Assembly: GCF_000374565.1 (NCBI RefSeq)
Contig: NZ_KB894698.1
Span: forward strand, 39,708-103,707
Direction: 5' to 3'
Length of the DNA: 64,000 bases
Source of the DNA: Siminovitchia fordii DSM 16014 = CIP 108821
Lineage (GTDB): Bacteria; Bacillota; Bacilli; Bacillales; Bacillaceae_C
Shown: positions 32,339-41,776 of the stretch, piece after piece
How positions within the stretch are numbered: the stretch's first letter is position 1
Layout of the letters: each line of letters starts with the position of its first letter
Program-made: the position numbers and the translations under genes
Notes under the pieces: model-generated
What the model saw: only the letters and a program-made list of their open reading frames with translations
Told to the model about the DNA's origin: nothing
Databases searched by the model: none

Positions 32339-33700
32339 ATGGCGAAAGTACAATTATTGGAAATTGAACCGATAAGGAATCTAAAATTCCGGCATCTTTG
32401 GGCATTGGGTGTCGGTGCAGTAGTTGGTGATGGAATTTTTCTCTTGATTGGAGAAGGAATTGCTACGGCTGGGCCGAGTGCTATTTTAGCTTATTTTATT
32501 GCTGGGCTATTTCAATTCTTTTTAATGATTGCATTGGCAGAAATAGCGATTGGCATGCCGTTTGCCGGAGGAATGTCAGTATGGGTTGAACGGTTTTTAG
32601 GAAAGTGGTGGGGATTCTTATCGGGATTTGCTTTTGCAGCAGGCTGGGTCCTTGCGGGTGGTGGTGTCAGTATGGCCCTCGGGACAATTACTTCGTGGTT
32701 TTTCCCTCAATTGACCGGAAAAGTGTGGACAACTATATTTGCGATTATATTTGTAAGCATTTTTGCAATATTAAACATCTATGGAACATCAATCGCTGCA
32801 AGAACTCAATTATATCTTGTGCTGCTGTTAACAGCAGGAATGCTGTTGTTTGCTTTAATTGGGATAAAAGATATTAATGTGGACAACTTCAAAGAATGGA
32901 TGCCTTATGGCACATCCGGATTCTTAAGTGCGATTCCTCTTGGTACGTATGCGTATCTAGGGGCTGTGTCAATAGTGACCGCGGGGTCGGAAGTAGTCAA
33001 TCCAAAAGATTTGCCGAGGGCCTTAATATGGTCCAGTGTTACGTTCCTTATCATATACACAGTTGCTCAAATTGTACTCCAAGGGATTATCCCATGGGAT
33101 CAAGTAACGATGGACAGTTCTCCGTTTACTGAAGCCGCTAACATCGTCTTTGGATATGCAGGTGCTTTCATTATTAATTTAGTTGCATGGATTGCTGCAG
33201 CAACATGTATTTTAATGGGAACATTCTACACAGCATCCCGGATATTCTTCTCTCAGGCAAGAAGAGGTTATTTACCGAAGTTTTTTGGTTATTTGCATCC
33301 CAAAACACGTACACCTGTTTATGGAATTGTCTTCATTTGGATATGTTCGGTTGCCTTTATTTTGATTGGCAGTGTCAACCCGGATCTGATTTATGTCGAG
33401 TTTTCATTGCAGTTGACATTCGCATGGATTGTTTCTTGGGCGCTGGCAGTAGTAGCGGCCATCCTTTATAGAAAAAAATGTAAAGATGAAGTGGATAAAC
33501 TGGCTTGGAAACAACCTCTATTTCCATTATTTCCAATCTTAGGGCTTATCGGAATTTGCATCGTTTTTTACGGCACTTTTCTGGGAACCCCCATGACGCT
33601 GGTCAGAGGATGCATCTGGATAGCTGTGCTCTTCATATTCTATAAGGTCTATTATAAACCCAACCAGAATCAAAGCAACGATCAAGAGAAGGTTATTTAG
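32339..33700 (+). CDS. APC-superfamily permease (gamma-glutamylation operon)
   Basis: A 453-residue membrane permease with about 12 hydrophobic segments. Typical APC parts are NLKFRHLWALGVGAVVGDGIFLLIGEGIATAGPSAILAYFIAG, LAEIAIGMPFAGGMSVWVERFLGKWWGFLSG and GAVSIVTAGSEVVNPKDLPRALIWSS. As the first gene of the sigma-54 operon it probably imports the amine or amino compound broken down by the downstream enzymes. Clear aaaggagtg before the ATG. Confidence 0.87.
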   Translation: MAKVQLLEIEPIRNLKFRHLWALGVGAVVGDGIFLLIGEGIATAGPSAILAYFIAGLFQFFLMIALAEIAIGMPFAGGMSVWVERFLGKWWGFLSGFAFAAGWVLAGGGVSMALGTITSWFFPQLTGKVWTTIFAIIFVSIFAILNIYGTSIAARTQLYLVLLLTAGMLLFALIGIKDINVDNFKEWMPYGTSGFLSAIPLGTYAYLGAVSIVTAGSEVVNPKDLPRALIWSSVTFLIIYTVAQIVLQGIIPWDQVTMDSSPFTEAANIVFGYAGAFIINLVAWIAAATCILMGTFYTASRIFFSQARRGYLPKFFGYLHPKTRTPVYGIVFIWICSVAFILIGSVNPDLIYVEFSLQLTFAWIVSWALAVVAAILYRKKCKDEVDKLAWKQPLFPLFPILGLIGICIVFYGTFLGTPMTLVRGCIWIAVLFIFYKVYYKPNQNQSNDQEKVI

Positions 33701-33803
33701 TCAATCCGCCGGGATATAAACTGTTCCCTTGACTTTACTATAGTTACAAGGGGATACAGATTAACTATCACACAAACATACTAATAGCCTGGAGGTCCGT
33801 ATC

Positions 33804-35144
33804 TTGATTACAAAAGAAAAAGTTAAACAATTGATTGAAGTGAATAATATTGAGTTTCTTGATATTGGATATATGGATTACGCAGCACTTTCAAGAATTC
33901 GTACCGTCCGCGTGGATCAGCTGGACAGTTTATTTGCCCAGGGTCTGAATTTTTTTTCAGGAATGATGAGCTTTAATGCTTTTGATGAATATATTCCAAA
34001 TCCGATGTATGGAATTGGGGACGGGGATTTCTTTGCTATCCCTGATCCTTCTACGTTTGCCATTTTACCTCATAGGCAAAATACCGCTCGAATGTTTTGT
34101 GATCTTGTGGATGAAAATGGTGAGCCATGGGACGGGTGTCCAAGATATGCTCTTAAGAAAGTATTGAGGAATGCGCAAGCCGAGCTTGGCGGTCATATCA
34201 GTATGGCATTCGAGCAAGAGGCTTATTTGTTGAACGAAGTGGAGGGAAAGCTTGTTTCAGCAGACAATAGCCATTGTTTTTCCATAGAGGGCATCCAAAT
34301 GCAGGAAAAGTTTTTGCATGAATTTGTAAAGGCCATGGAAGAAGCCGGTGTAAAAATTGAAAAAATATCGAGCGAGTATGGGCCTGGCCAATTTGAAATT
34401 AACTTAAAATATGCTCACGCTGTCAGAGCAGCCGACGAACAGGTGCTTTTTATGCAGCTTTTTAAACATATTGCACTTGAAAATGGTTTGATTGGAACGC
34501 TCATACCAAAACCTTTTCAACATTTGTCGGGGAGCGGCCTGCATGTCCATATAAGTATGTCTGACAATGATGGCAAAAATGTGTTTGAAGATCTTGGCGA
34601 CCCTCTTGGACTTACAGAACAGGCAAGGTTCTTTGTTGGAGGCTTATTGAAACATGCACGATCACTGGTTGCAATAGGAGCTCCAAGCATCAATTCGTAT
34701 AAGCGTATGTATCCAGGTTCTTTCGCTCCTGCACAGGTATGTTATGGAATCGGTAACCGCTCCACTTTAATCCGTGTTACGGAAAAACGCCGGGGAAGCC
34801 GCTTTGAGTTTCGCGGGGCAGATGGTACTTGTAATCCTTATTTGTTGGCTGCTGCATTAGTTTCAGCCGGACTGGATGGAGTGAGGGAGAAACTTGATCC
34901 GGGTGAGCCGCTTAGCTCGGATGCAGGAATCCTGACTGATGAGGAGATGAAGCGCCAAGGCATTGAGTGGATTCCAAGCACTTTGGATGAAGCTATTACG
35001 GAACTTGCCGGAAATGAAAAATTAGGAGAAATGATTGGCAGGAAAATTTGGGAAGAGTTTATCAAAGTTAAAAGGACTGAAGTAGAAAAAGCAGCGCGCT
35101 ATGTGACTGATTGGGAAAGGGCGGAGCTAAGCCGCCGATTCTAA
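33804..35144 (+). CDS. Glutamine-synthetase-like gamma-glutamyl ligase (first copy)
   Basis: A 446-residue protein of the GS superfamily, in the group of gamma-glutamylpolyamine/gamma-glutamylamide synthetases (PuuA, IpuC, GlnA3-like). The N-terminal beta-grasp is EFLDIGYMDYAALSRIRTV. Catalytic-barrel marks are FEQEAYLL, SSEYGPGQFEINL, LSGSGLHVHIS, APSINSYKRMYPGSFAPAQVCYG and RFEFRGADGTCNPYLLAAAL. It should couple an amine to glutamate with ATP. It is not housekeeping GlnA: the context is a catabolic operon and a paralogue lies five genes on. TTG start with ggaggt. Confidence 0.82.
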   Translation: MITKEKVKQLIEVNNIEFLDIGYMDYAALSRIRTVRVDQLDSLFAQGLNFFSGMMSFNAFDEYIPNPMYGIGDGDFFAIPDPSTFAILPHRQNTARMFCDLVDENGEPWDGCPRYALKKVLRNAQAELGGHISMAFEQEAYLLNEVEGKLVSADNSHCFSIEGIQMQEKFLHEFVKAMEEAGVKIEKISSEYGPGQFEINLKYAHAVRAADEQVLFMQLFKHIALENGLIGTLIPKPFQHLSGSGLHVHISMSDNDGKNVFEDLGDPLGLTEQARFFVGGLLKHARSLVAIGAPSINSYKRMYPGSFAPAQVCYGIGNRSTLIRVTEKRRGSRFEFRGADGTCNPYLLAAALVSAGLDGVREKLDPGEPLSSDAGILTDEEMKRQGIEWIPSTLDEAITELAGNEKLGEMIGRKIWEEFIKVKRTEVEKAARYVTDWERAELSRRF

Positions 35145-35184
35145 TATAAAGATTGCCTATCTCATGGAGGGAAGGAGGATCGTG

Positions 35185-36519
35185 ATGAGCCAAACAGAAA
35201 TGTGGTTGGAAAAGGATCGCCAATATGTAAGTGAAGCTTTAAAAATCCGCTTTTACCCACTTGCAGTAAAAAGTGGGAAAGGAGTGCTGCTGCGTGATTT
35301 TGAAGACAAGGAATATCTCGATATTTCCGCCGGCTGGGCCGTTGCGAATATAGGATATGGCAATGAGAAAATGGCATCTGCGCTTAAAGAGCAATATGAG
35401 ACTCTCTCATTTTCTTCAAACATTACAATCCCGGATCATCAAATGATCCAACTGTCGGAAAAGCTGACAGGGATGCTTCCGGGGGAGTTTGAAAAAAAAG
35501 TTTGGTATGGTCTTACAGGTTCAGATGCAAATGACTGCATAGCTAAATTAATCCCGCTAAGTGCAGAACGTCCCCGGATGATTTCGTTCATGGGCTCTTA
35601 TCATGGACAGACAATGGGTTCTTTGGGGTTATCGGGACATACGGCCCAAGCACGGTTTCTCAGCGGGACAAACGTTGTTAAGGTTCCGTATCCCAATCCA
35701 TATCGCCCTCCTTTCGGCAAAACGGAAAATCTGACTCAACAGGTGATTGATTACATTGAAAATGAGATGTTTACTACGATTTGTCCGCCGGAGAATACCG
35801 CCGGCATCATTATTGAGGCAATTCAGAGTGACGGCGGCGTAATTGTTCCGCCGGAGGATTTCCTACCTGAACTTAGAAGGTTGTGTGACCGGCACGGTAT
35901 TTATTTAATAGTTGACGAAGTGAAAGTGGGAATCGGCAGAACGGGCAAGTGGTTTGCCTTTGAGCATAGCGGGATCGAAGTGGATGCGGTTTCCTTGGGG
36001 AAACCGCTCGGGGGCGGAGTTCCGATTAGTGCTGTTATCGCTAGAAAAGAAATTTTGGACTGTGGACATGCTCTTCATTTATTTACATCGAGCGGTAATC
36101 CGGTCAGTACAAAAGCCGCATTGACGAATCTAGCAATCATTGAGGAAGAGAAGTTGATTCAGAATGTAATAGAACAAGGTAAGTATTTTAAGAAGCAACT
36201 TCTGGATTTGCAAGCTAAACATGAGATGATCGGTGATGTTCGAGGGAAAGGTCTTGCCTTAGGAATAGAGCTAGTTGAGGATAGGATTACGAAAAAAACT
36301 GCATCTGAAAAAACTGCCGCTGTGTGCTATCGGGCTTTTGAGCTTGGATTACTTGTGTTTTATGTAGGTGTACATAGCAATGTTATTGAAATTACACCTC
36401 CCCTTATCATCAATCGTAAAGAAATTGACATAGCTGTCGCCATTCTTGATCAAGCAATGGCAGATGTTGAACGAGGGAATGTCAATATGGATAAAGTCCG
36501 CCAATATGCCGGCTGGTAG
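35185..36519 (+). CDS. Class III aminotransferase (gamma-glutamylation operon)
   Basis: A 444-residue class III PLP aminotransferase. Seen are YLDISAGWAVANIGYG, VWYGLTGSDANDCIAKL, SYHGQTMGSLGLSGH, LIVDEVKVGIGRTGKWFAFEH with the ring aspartate, SLGKPLGGGVPISAV with the PLP lysine, and SGNPVSTKAALTNL. It is diverged from the copy at 1942-3264. It could transaminate an amine or omega-amino acid released in the pathway. The start is the ATG at 35185, just after aaggagg; a longer frame starts inside the preceding leader. Confidence 0.85.
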   Translation: MSQTEMWLEKDRQYVSEALKIRFYPLAVKSGKGVLLRDFEDKEYLDISAGWAVANIGYGNEKMASALKEQYETLSFSSNITIPDHQMIQLSEKLTGMLPGEFEKKVWYGLTGSDANDCIAKLIPLSAERPRMISFMGSYHGQTMGSLGLSGHTAQARFLSGTNVVKVPYPNPYRPPFGKTENLTQQVIDYIENEMFTTICPPENTAGIIIEAIQSDGGVIVPPEDFLPELRRLCDRHGIYLIVDEVKVGIGRTGKWFAFEHSGIEVDAVSLGKPLGGGVPISAVIARKEILDCGHALHLFTSSGNPVSTKAALTNLAIIEEEKLIQNVIEQGKYFKKQLLDLQAKHEMIGDVRGKGLALGIELVEDRITKKTASEKTAAVCYRAFELGLLVFYVGVHSNVIEITPPLIINRKEIDIAVAILDQAMADVERGNVNMDKVRQYAGW

Positions 36520-36552
36520 GAAGTGAAAAAAATGATTCCAATGAGGAGGAAT

Positions 36553-37713
36553 ATGATGACAAAAATTGATTTGGCTTCTATAAAAGCAGTTGATGTGCAT
36601 TGCCACCCCTATGTTGCGAATGAGGAACCATATTCACCTGAAGAGTATTTGCGGAAACTGTCGTTATCCGTATTGCCGAATATGTTTAAAAAAGCCGAAA
36701 AAGGCTCATCCGAAAAAATTTTTCCGGGCATGAACATGTATATGCAAATTACAATACAGCGGCTCGCAAAGTACTTTGAATGCTCCCCTATACTTGAGGA
36801 GGTGGTTGCCAAAAGAAACGAGGAGGCAAAAGACTTTACAGCTTTTACACAAAATCTATTCAAGAATGTAAAGCTTGAAGGAATGGTCGTTGATTTTGGA
36901 TATCCCACCCCTCCGTTATCAAAGGATGATTATCAACACTTAACGGGAGTTCCTATATGGGAAGTATATCGAATTGAGCCGGCCATGGTCAGACTCCGTG
37001 AAAACCACGAAACCTTTGGCGCCTTTATCGAGGCTTATCGTGAAGATCTTAAGGAAGCTTTAAAACAAAAGCATATTGTTGGGCTAAAAACCATTATTGC
37101 TTACCGGAGCGGTTTAGAAATTGGAGATAAAAATGAACAGATGGCAAAAGATCAGTATGAAGAATTCCGTTTAAATGACCGCGCCAGAGTGAAAGGGTTG
37201 AGAGATTATTGCCTCCATGTGGCAATGGAGGAGTGTACGAATTTCAATAAAGTTCTACATATCCACACGGGCTTCGGTGACGGGGAAGTTGTACTTCCAA
37301 AAGCAAGTCCATCTTTTTTGATCGATTTGCTTCGTCAGGAAAAATATGCTGATACCAAAGTACATCTTGTTCACGGAGGATACCCATGGATGGAGGAGGC
37401 AGCTTTCATTACGAGTATTTTACCAAATGTATATTTGGATATTTCATTGCAGAATCCATTTGTCGGGCATGGAGTGGAACGAATCATATCACAAGTGTAT
37501 GAATTGTCCCCATTCGACAAAGTCATGTATGGGTCAGACGCATTCACCGTACCGGAAATGAACTGGCTTGGTGTCCAATTATTCAAGGAATGCTTCGAAC
37601 GGGTGCTTACAGACTGGGTAGAAAAAGGATATATGGATCATGCCATGGCTATCGAAGTTGCAGAACACATGATGTATAAAAACTTTGAACGGGTATATAG
37701 TGACTATATTTAA
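36553..37713 (+). CDS. Amidohydrolase family 2, FluG N-terminal-like
   Basis: A 386-residue metal-dependent hydrolase. The HxH metal site is in AVDVHCHPYVANEEPYSP, with VLHIHTGFGDGE, VHLVHGGYPWMEEAAF and the final metal aspartate in VMYGSDAFTVPE. This domain type is fused to a GS-like domain in fungal FluG and is often encoded beside GS-like ligases in bacteria. Here the two are separate genes in one operon. It may cleave the gamma-glutamyl amide or another C-N bond. The ATG pair at 36553/36556 follows gaggagga. Confidence 0.8.
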   Translation: MMTKIDLASIKAVDVHCHPYVANEEPYSPEEYLRKLSLSVLPNMFKKAEKGSSEKIFPGMNMYMQITIQRLAKYFECSPILEEVVAKRNEEAKDFTAFTQNLFKNVKLEGMVVDFGYPTPPLSKDDYQHLTGVPIWEVYRIEPAMVRLRENHETFGAFIEAYREDLKEALKQKHIVGLKTIIAYRSGLEIGDKNEQMAKDQYEEFRLNDRARVKGLRDYCLHVAMEECTNFNKVLHIHTGFGDGEVVLPKASPSFLIDLLRQEKYADTKVHLVHGGYPWMEEAAFITSILPNVYLDISLQNPFVGHGVERIISQVYELSPFDKVMYGSDAFTVPEMNWLGVQLFKECFERVLTDWVEKGYMDHAMAIEVAEHMMYKNFERVYSDYI

Positions 37714-37744
37714 AATATAGGCATTTGCAGGGAGGATGAATGAC

Positions 37745-38917
37745 GTGGAAGAACATACATCATGGAAATGGGATCATACACTTGATGAACAGTTATTTGA
37801 GATCCGAAGGCATCTTCATCAATATCCGGAATTATCATTCCAAGAATATGAAACCAGCAAATATATCCAATCGTGCCTTGAGAACTGGGGCATACCGTTT
37901 AAAGTGATGGCAGATACCGGGGTTGTTGTTGACATATTAGGGGAAGCTGGAGATGGTCCAAATATTGCACTTAGGGCTGATATCGATGCACTGCCGATAC
38001 ATGAGGAAAGCGGACTTGCTTTTTCCTCAAAACGAGAAGGTGTCATGCATGCGTGCGGACACGACGGCCATACAACGATCTTGTTGGGAACAGTCTACCA
38101 TATATGGAAATACAGGCACAATTTAAAGGGAATGGTCAGGTGTATTTTTCAGCCGGGAGAAGAGGCGGATGGAGCGGCACAAATCATGATAGACGAAGGG
38201 GTACTTCAGCAGCCTGAAATTGAAGAGGTTGTGGCCCTCCACCTTTGGCCAAAGCTGCCAATTGGATCAATAGGAATAAAAACAGGACCGGTTACAGCAG
38301 CATGTGATGATTTTGACATTACGATCAAAGGAAAAAGCGGACATGCAGCCAGACCTCACGAAGGAATAGATGCTATTTCAATCGGAGCCGAAATTATACG
38401 CTCCCTTCAATATTTTACGGCAAAATGGAAGGATCCGGCTGATCCACTAGTTATTCATGTGGGAAAACTTGAAGGCGGAAACGCTAGGAATGTAATAGCA
38501 GATGAAATCAGAATGGAAGGTACAATACGTTCTGTACTCCCAGAGACAAGACTGCGAATAAAAAGAAAGTTCATCTCCTTTGTAACCGAAATGGCAAAAC
38601 AGTATGGAGGAGAAGCGGATATTAAATACGATGATGGCATTCCTTCAATCATGAATGACACAGTTGTCGTTGAGAAAGTCAGGAAGGCGGCCGAAAAAAT
38701 CATCGGCATCGGGAATATCAATGAACTGAATAACGTCTCTATGGGAGCTGACGATTTTGGCTTTTTTGCAGATAAAGTTTCAAGTTGTTATTTTCGTTTA
38801 GGTGTTCGGGAAAGGCATAAGGAAGCTTTCGATTTACATCATCCGAAGTTTCAATTTAATGAAAGAGTAATCCCTATTGGTGCAAAGATACTCACCGAAT
38901 ATACATTTAACAGATAA
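37745..38917 (+). CDS. M20D amidohydrolase (aminoacylase/hippuricase-like)
   Basis: A 390-residue M20 peptidase-family hydrolase of the IAA-amino-acid/hippurate hydrolase branch. Metal and catalytic residues occur in LRADIDALPIHEESGL, MHACGHDGHTTILLG, FQPGEEADGAAQIMI and VVALHLWPKLPIGSIG; the dimerisation part has GKSGHAARPHEGIDAI. Such enzymes split N-acyl amino acids. The GTG at 37745 has normal spacing from gggagg; the ATG three codons earlier is too close. Fifteen bases separate it from the second ligase gene. Confidence 0.85.
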   Translation: MEEHTSWKWDHTLDEQLFEIRRHLHQYPELSFQEYETSKYIQSCLENWGIPFKVMADTGVVVDILGEAGDGPNIALRADIDALPIHEESGLAFSSKREGVMHACGHDGHTTILLGTVYHIWKYRHNLKGMVRCIFQPGEEADGAAQIMIDEGVLQQPEIEEVVALHLWPKLPIGSIGIKTGPVTAACDDFDITIKGKSGHAARPHEGIDAISIGAEIIRSLQYFTAKWKDPADPLVIHVGKLEGGNARNVIADEIRMEGTIRSVLPETRLRIKRKFISFVTEMAKQYGGEADIKYDDGIPSIMNDTVVVEKVRKAAEKIIGIGNINELNNVSMGADDFGFFADKVSSCYFRLGVRERHKEAFDLHHPKFQFNERVIPIGAKILTEYTFNR

Positions 38918-38931
38918 AAAGGAGAGCACAA

Positions 38932-40299
38932 ATGAACTTTACAGCAAACAAGAATCCACAAATAGAAAATGTATTAAAGCAAGTAGAGGAAAATAATATT
39001 GAGTTTATTAGAATTGAATTTTTAGACTATGCAGGTGTTACAAGGGGAAGAACGATACGGAAAAATAGACTCAGGGCTGCAATGGAAAAAGGAGTAAATT
39101 TTAGCACAGCTATTATGAGCTTTGATGTATTTGATGAGTATATACCCAATCCAATGTACGGGGCGAATGACGGTGACTTTTTTGCGGTCCCGGATCCTGA
39201 AACATTTGCTATCCTGCCCTATCGAAAAAATACAGCCAGAATGTTGTGTGACCTGGTAGATGTAGATGGTTCGCCTTGGCCAGGGTGTCCGAGAGGCGCT
39301 TTAAAAAGACTTTTAAAAGAATTGGAAACCACTTTAGGCGGAAAGCTTTATATGGCTTATGAGCAGGAAGCTTATTTATTAAAAGAAGAGAATGGAAAAA
39401 GAGTTCCTGCCGATAACAGTCATTGTTTTTCTTCTGATGGTATTGATATACAAGAGGAATTTATACAGTCATTTGTTCACTCAATGGAAGCAATGGGAGT
39501 GGAGACAGAACAAATTTCTAGCGAGTATGGCCCTGGACAAGTTGAGATAAATCTAAAATATGCTCCGTCACTGAAGGCAACGGATGATCAGGTAACGTTC
39601 ATGCATGTCTTTAAGCAAGTAGCACGAAGTCAAGATTTGATCGGGACATTAATGCCCAAGCCGTTTTCCAACCTGGCAGGAAGTGGACTCCATGTTCATA
39701 TAAGTCTTTACAATGAGGAGGGTGACAATTTATTTAAGGATATTACAGACCAAAAAGGATTTGATCTTTCTGAAGAAGCGTATTATTTTATTGGCGGTTT
39801 ATTAAAACACGCTCGTTCACTGATCGCTGTTGGCGCTCCCAGCGCCAACTCCTATAAGCGTATGCAACCTGGTTCTTGGGCTCCTGCTCATATTTGCTAC
39901 GGATCTGCCAACCGTTCAGTTTTAGTTCGGATTCCGGAAAAGCGAAGAGAGAGACGTTTTGAATTTAGAGGAGCCGATGGAACCTGTAACCCCTATCTAT
40001 TAACCACATGCTTATTGGCATCTGGATTGGACGGGATTAAAAATAAAATAGAACCTGGAGAGCCAATGGATGTGGATGTAAGTAACCTTAATGAGGCTGA
40101 GTTGTTGGAAAAAGGAGTGAATTGGGTTCCCCGTACTCTTGATGAAGCGATGGATGCTTTGGAGGAAGATACGATTCTGGCGGAATCTATCGGAAGAGAA
40201 ATTTGGGAGGAGTTTATTAAAGTGAAAAGAACCGAGTCGATAAAATTCTCACAATATATTAGTGATTGGGAACTACAAGTATTTTCGGACAGGTTTTAA
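38932..40299 (+). CDS. Glutamine-synthetase-like gamma-glutamyl ligase (second copy)
   Basis: A 455-residue paralogue of the 33804 ligase. It shares MSFDVFDEYIPNPMYG, YEQEAYLL, ADNSHCFS, SSEYGPGQVEINLKYA, LAGSGLHVHIS, NSYKRMQPGSWAPAHICYG and RFEFRGADGTCNPYLL, but differs in the N-terminal beta-grasp (IRIEFLDYAGVTRGRTIRKNRL). Two such ligases in one operon suggest two amine substrates or two steps. Codons look more A/T-rich from here to the NCS1 permease gene than in the first half of the operon. Clear aaaaggagag before ATG. Confidence 0.82.
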   Translation: MNFTANKNPQIENVLKQVEENNIEFIRIEFLDYAGVTRGRTIRKNRLRAAMEKGVNFSTAIMSFDVFDEYIPNPMYGANDGDFFAVPDPETFAILPYRKNTARMLCDLVDVDGSPWPGCPRGALKRLLKELETTLGGKLYMAYEQEAYLLKEENGKRVPADNSHCFSSDGIDIQEEFIQSFVHSMEAMGVETEQISSEYGPGQVEINLKYAPSLKATDDQVTFMHVFKQVARSQDLIGTLMPKPFSNLAGSGLHVHISLYNEEGDNLFKDITDQKGFDLSEEAYYFIGGLLKHARSLIAVGAPSANSYKRMQPGSWAPAHICYGSANRSVLVRIPEKRRERRFEFRGADGTCNPYLLTTCLLASGLDGIKNKIEPGEPMDVDVSNLNEAELLEKGVNWVPRTLDEAMDALEEDTILAESIGREIWEEFIKVKRTESIKFSQYISDWELQVFSDRF

Positions 40300-40365
40300 G
40301 TTTTTCTAATTATGATTATATTGAATTTTCATATTTTATGAAACAAATAATGGAGATGATTTTAA

Positions 40366-41661
40366 GTGAAAACAATCATTGAGCAATGGTTAGAGAGTCA
40401 AAGGGAAACGTGTATAGGGATATTAGAAGATTTGGTTCGTTTTCGGACAGTAAATCCGAAATTTTCAAAGTCAGCTGACAGAAAAGAAACTATTAAATTA
40501 CAAAAATATGTTCAAGATTTTATGATTAAACATGGAATGGCAGTGGATTACTGGGAAGTTGAAGATGATTTGCCGAATGTGGTTGGCATACTAAAAGGTG
40601 AAAGTCCCAGCAATAGTTTAATATTAAATGGTCATATTGATGTTGTCCCACCAGGAGATTTAAATAAATGGAGTACGAATCCATGGGATCCGGTGATCCA
40701 CGGCGGAAAGCTATACGGCCGTGGATCTGGAGATATGAAAGCTGGAGTCGCAGCGAATTTACTTGTCGCAAAGTTTTTACATGATCATCAAATTTATCTA
40801 GAGAATGATTTACAAATCCATGTTGTTGTAGATGAGGAAGGAGGAGGTGGTGGATCAAGGGCGGTCCTAGAAAAATATTCAAATGGGGGTGGTGTAATTG
40901 TAACCGAACCAACTGACAATATCATTAATCCTACGGAAGGAGGATTAGAATGGGTTCGGATTCATATTGAAGGTGTCTCATCCCATGCGGGCTGGAGGTA
41001 TAGTGATATTTATCCAGGGTACAACGGAGAAGGAGTTAATGCGATTGAAAAAGCAGCGAAGATTATAGCAGCTGTTCAAGATCTCGAAAGAACTTGGGCT
41101 CGAAAAAAATCGCATCCTCTATTACCTTATGGAATTACCACTATAAATCCAGGTGTTATGATTGGAGGGGCTAGCAAAGGCCAAGAAGGTCCGGAAATTA
41201 CTACTAATCCAGCTATCACTCCCGATAGTTGTATCATTGAGTTTGATCTTAAATTTTTGCCTAATGAAAACGTAAAAGAGGTAAAAGAAGAATTTGAAAA
41301 TTTCATTAAAAAAGTTTCTCTGACAGATGATTGGTTGAGGGATCATGTTCCTACGATTGAATGGGGAATTAGAGGTATTTCCTTTCCACCAGTAGATACA
41401 TCTCTAGATCACCCACTAGTTGAAGCATGCAGCAGTTCTCATAGAGAATTTAATATTGTACCTGAATTCCAAGGGTTTGTTGCTGTTTCAGATGCAGCTT
41501 TTTATGCCGGAAAGGGAATTCCTGCCATTATTTATGGTCCGAAATCTGAAAGAATTCACGGGGTCAATGAATGTGTGGATATTGAATCATATTTTCAAAC
41601 AATAAAAGTTTTAATTGCTTCAACATTAAAGTGGAATAATAAATGGGGTACAACTAATTGA
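40366..41661 (+). CDS. M20A hydrolase (ArgE/DapE/acetylornithine-deacetylase-like)
   Basis: A 431-residue M20-family metallohydrolase. The metal sites are in LILNGHIDVVPPGD, GRGSGDMKAGVAANLLVA and VDEEGGGGGSRAVLEKY; the dimerisation domain has EGVSSHAGWRYSDIYPGYNGEGVNAIEKAAKI, and GKGIPAIIYGPKSERIHGVNECVDI ends the catalytic domain. It likely removes an acyl or glutamyl group from an amine or amino acid. GTG start after atggagatg. The gene is A/T-rich compared with the 5' half of the operon. Confidence 0.85.
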   Translation: MKTIIEQWLESQRETCIGILEDLVRFRTVNPKFSKSADRKETIKLQKYVQDFMIKHGMAVDYWEVEDDLPNVVGILKGESPSNSLILNGHIDVVPPGDLNKWSTNPWDPVIHGGKLYGRGSGDMKAGVAANLLVAKFLHDHQIYLENDLQIHVVVDEEGGGGGSRAVLEKYSNGGGVIVTEPTDNIINPTEGGLEWVRIHIEGVSSHAGWRYSDIYPGYNGEGVNAIEKAAKIIAAVQDLERTWARKKSHPLLPYGITTINPGVMIGGASKGQEGPEITTNPAITPDSCIIEFDLKFLPNENVKEVKEEFENFIKKVSLTDDWLRDHVPTIEWGIRGISFPPVDTSLDHPLVEACSSSHREFNIVPEFQGFVAVSDAAFYAGKGIPAIIYGPKSERIHGVNECVDIESYFQTIKVLIASTLKWNNKWGTTN

Positions 41662-41776
41662 TCTCAAGAGATTGTTCCATTTCATAATCACCTCTGCTTT
41701 AACGGAAAAAACAATATCAACTGTAAAACTATAATTGGAACATATATACAAAATATTATATTTTAGGGGAGATTAA

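Noticed and set aside
33804..35144. Housekeeping glutamine synthetase glnA
   Set aside because: Diverged GS-like ligase in a catabolic sigma-54 operon, with a paralogue in the same operon and no glnR nearby.
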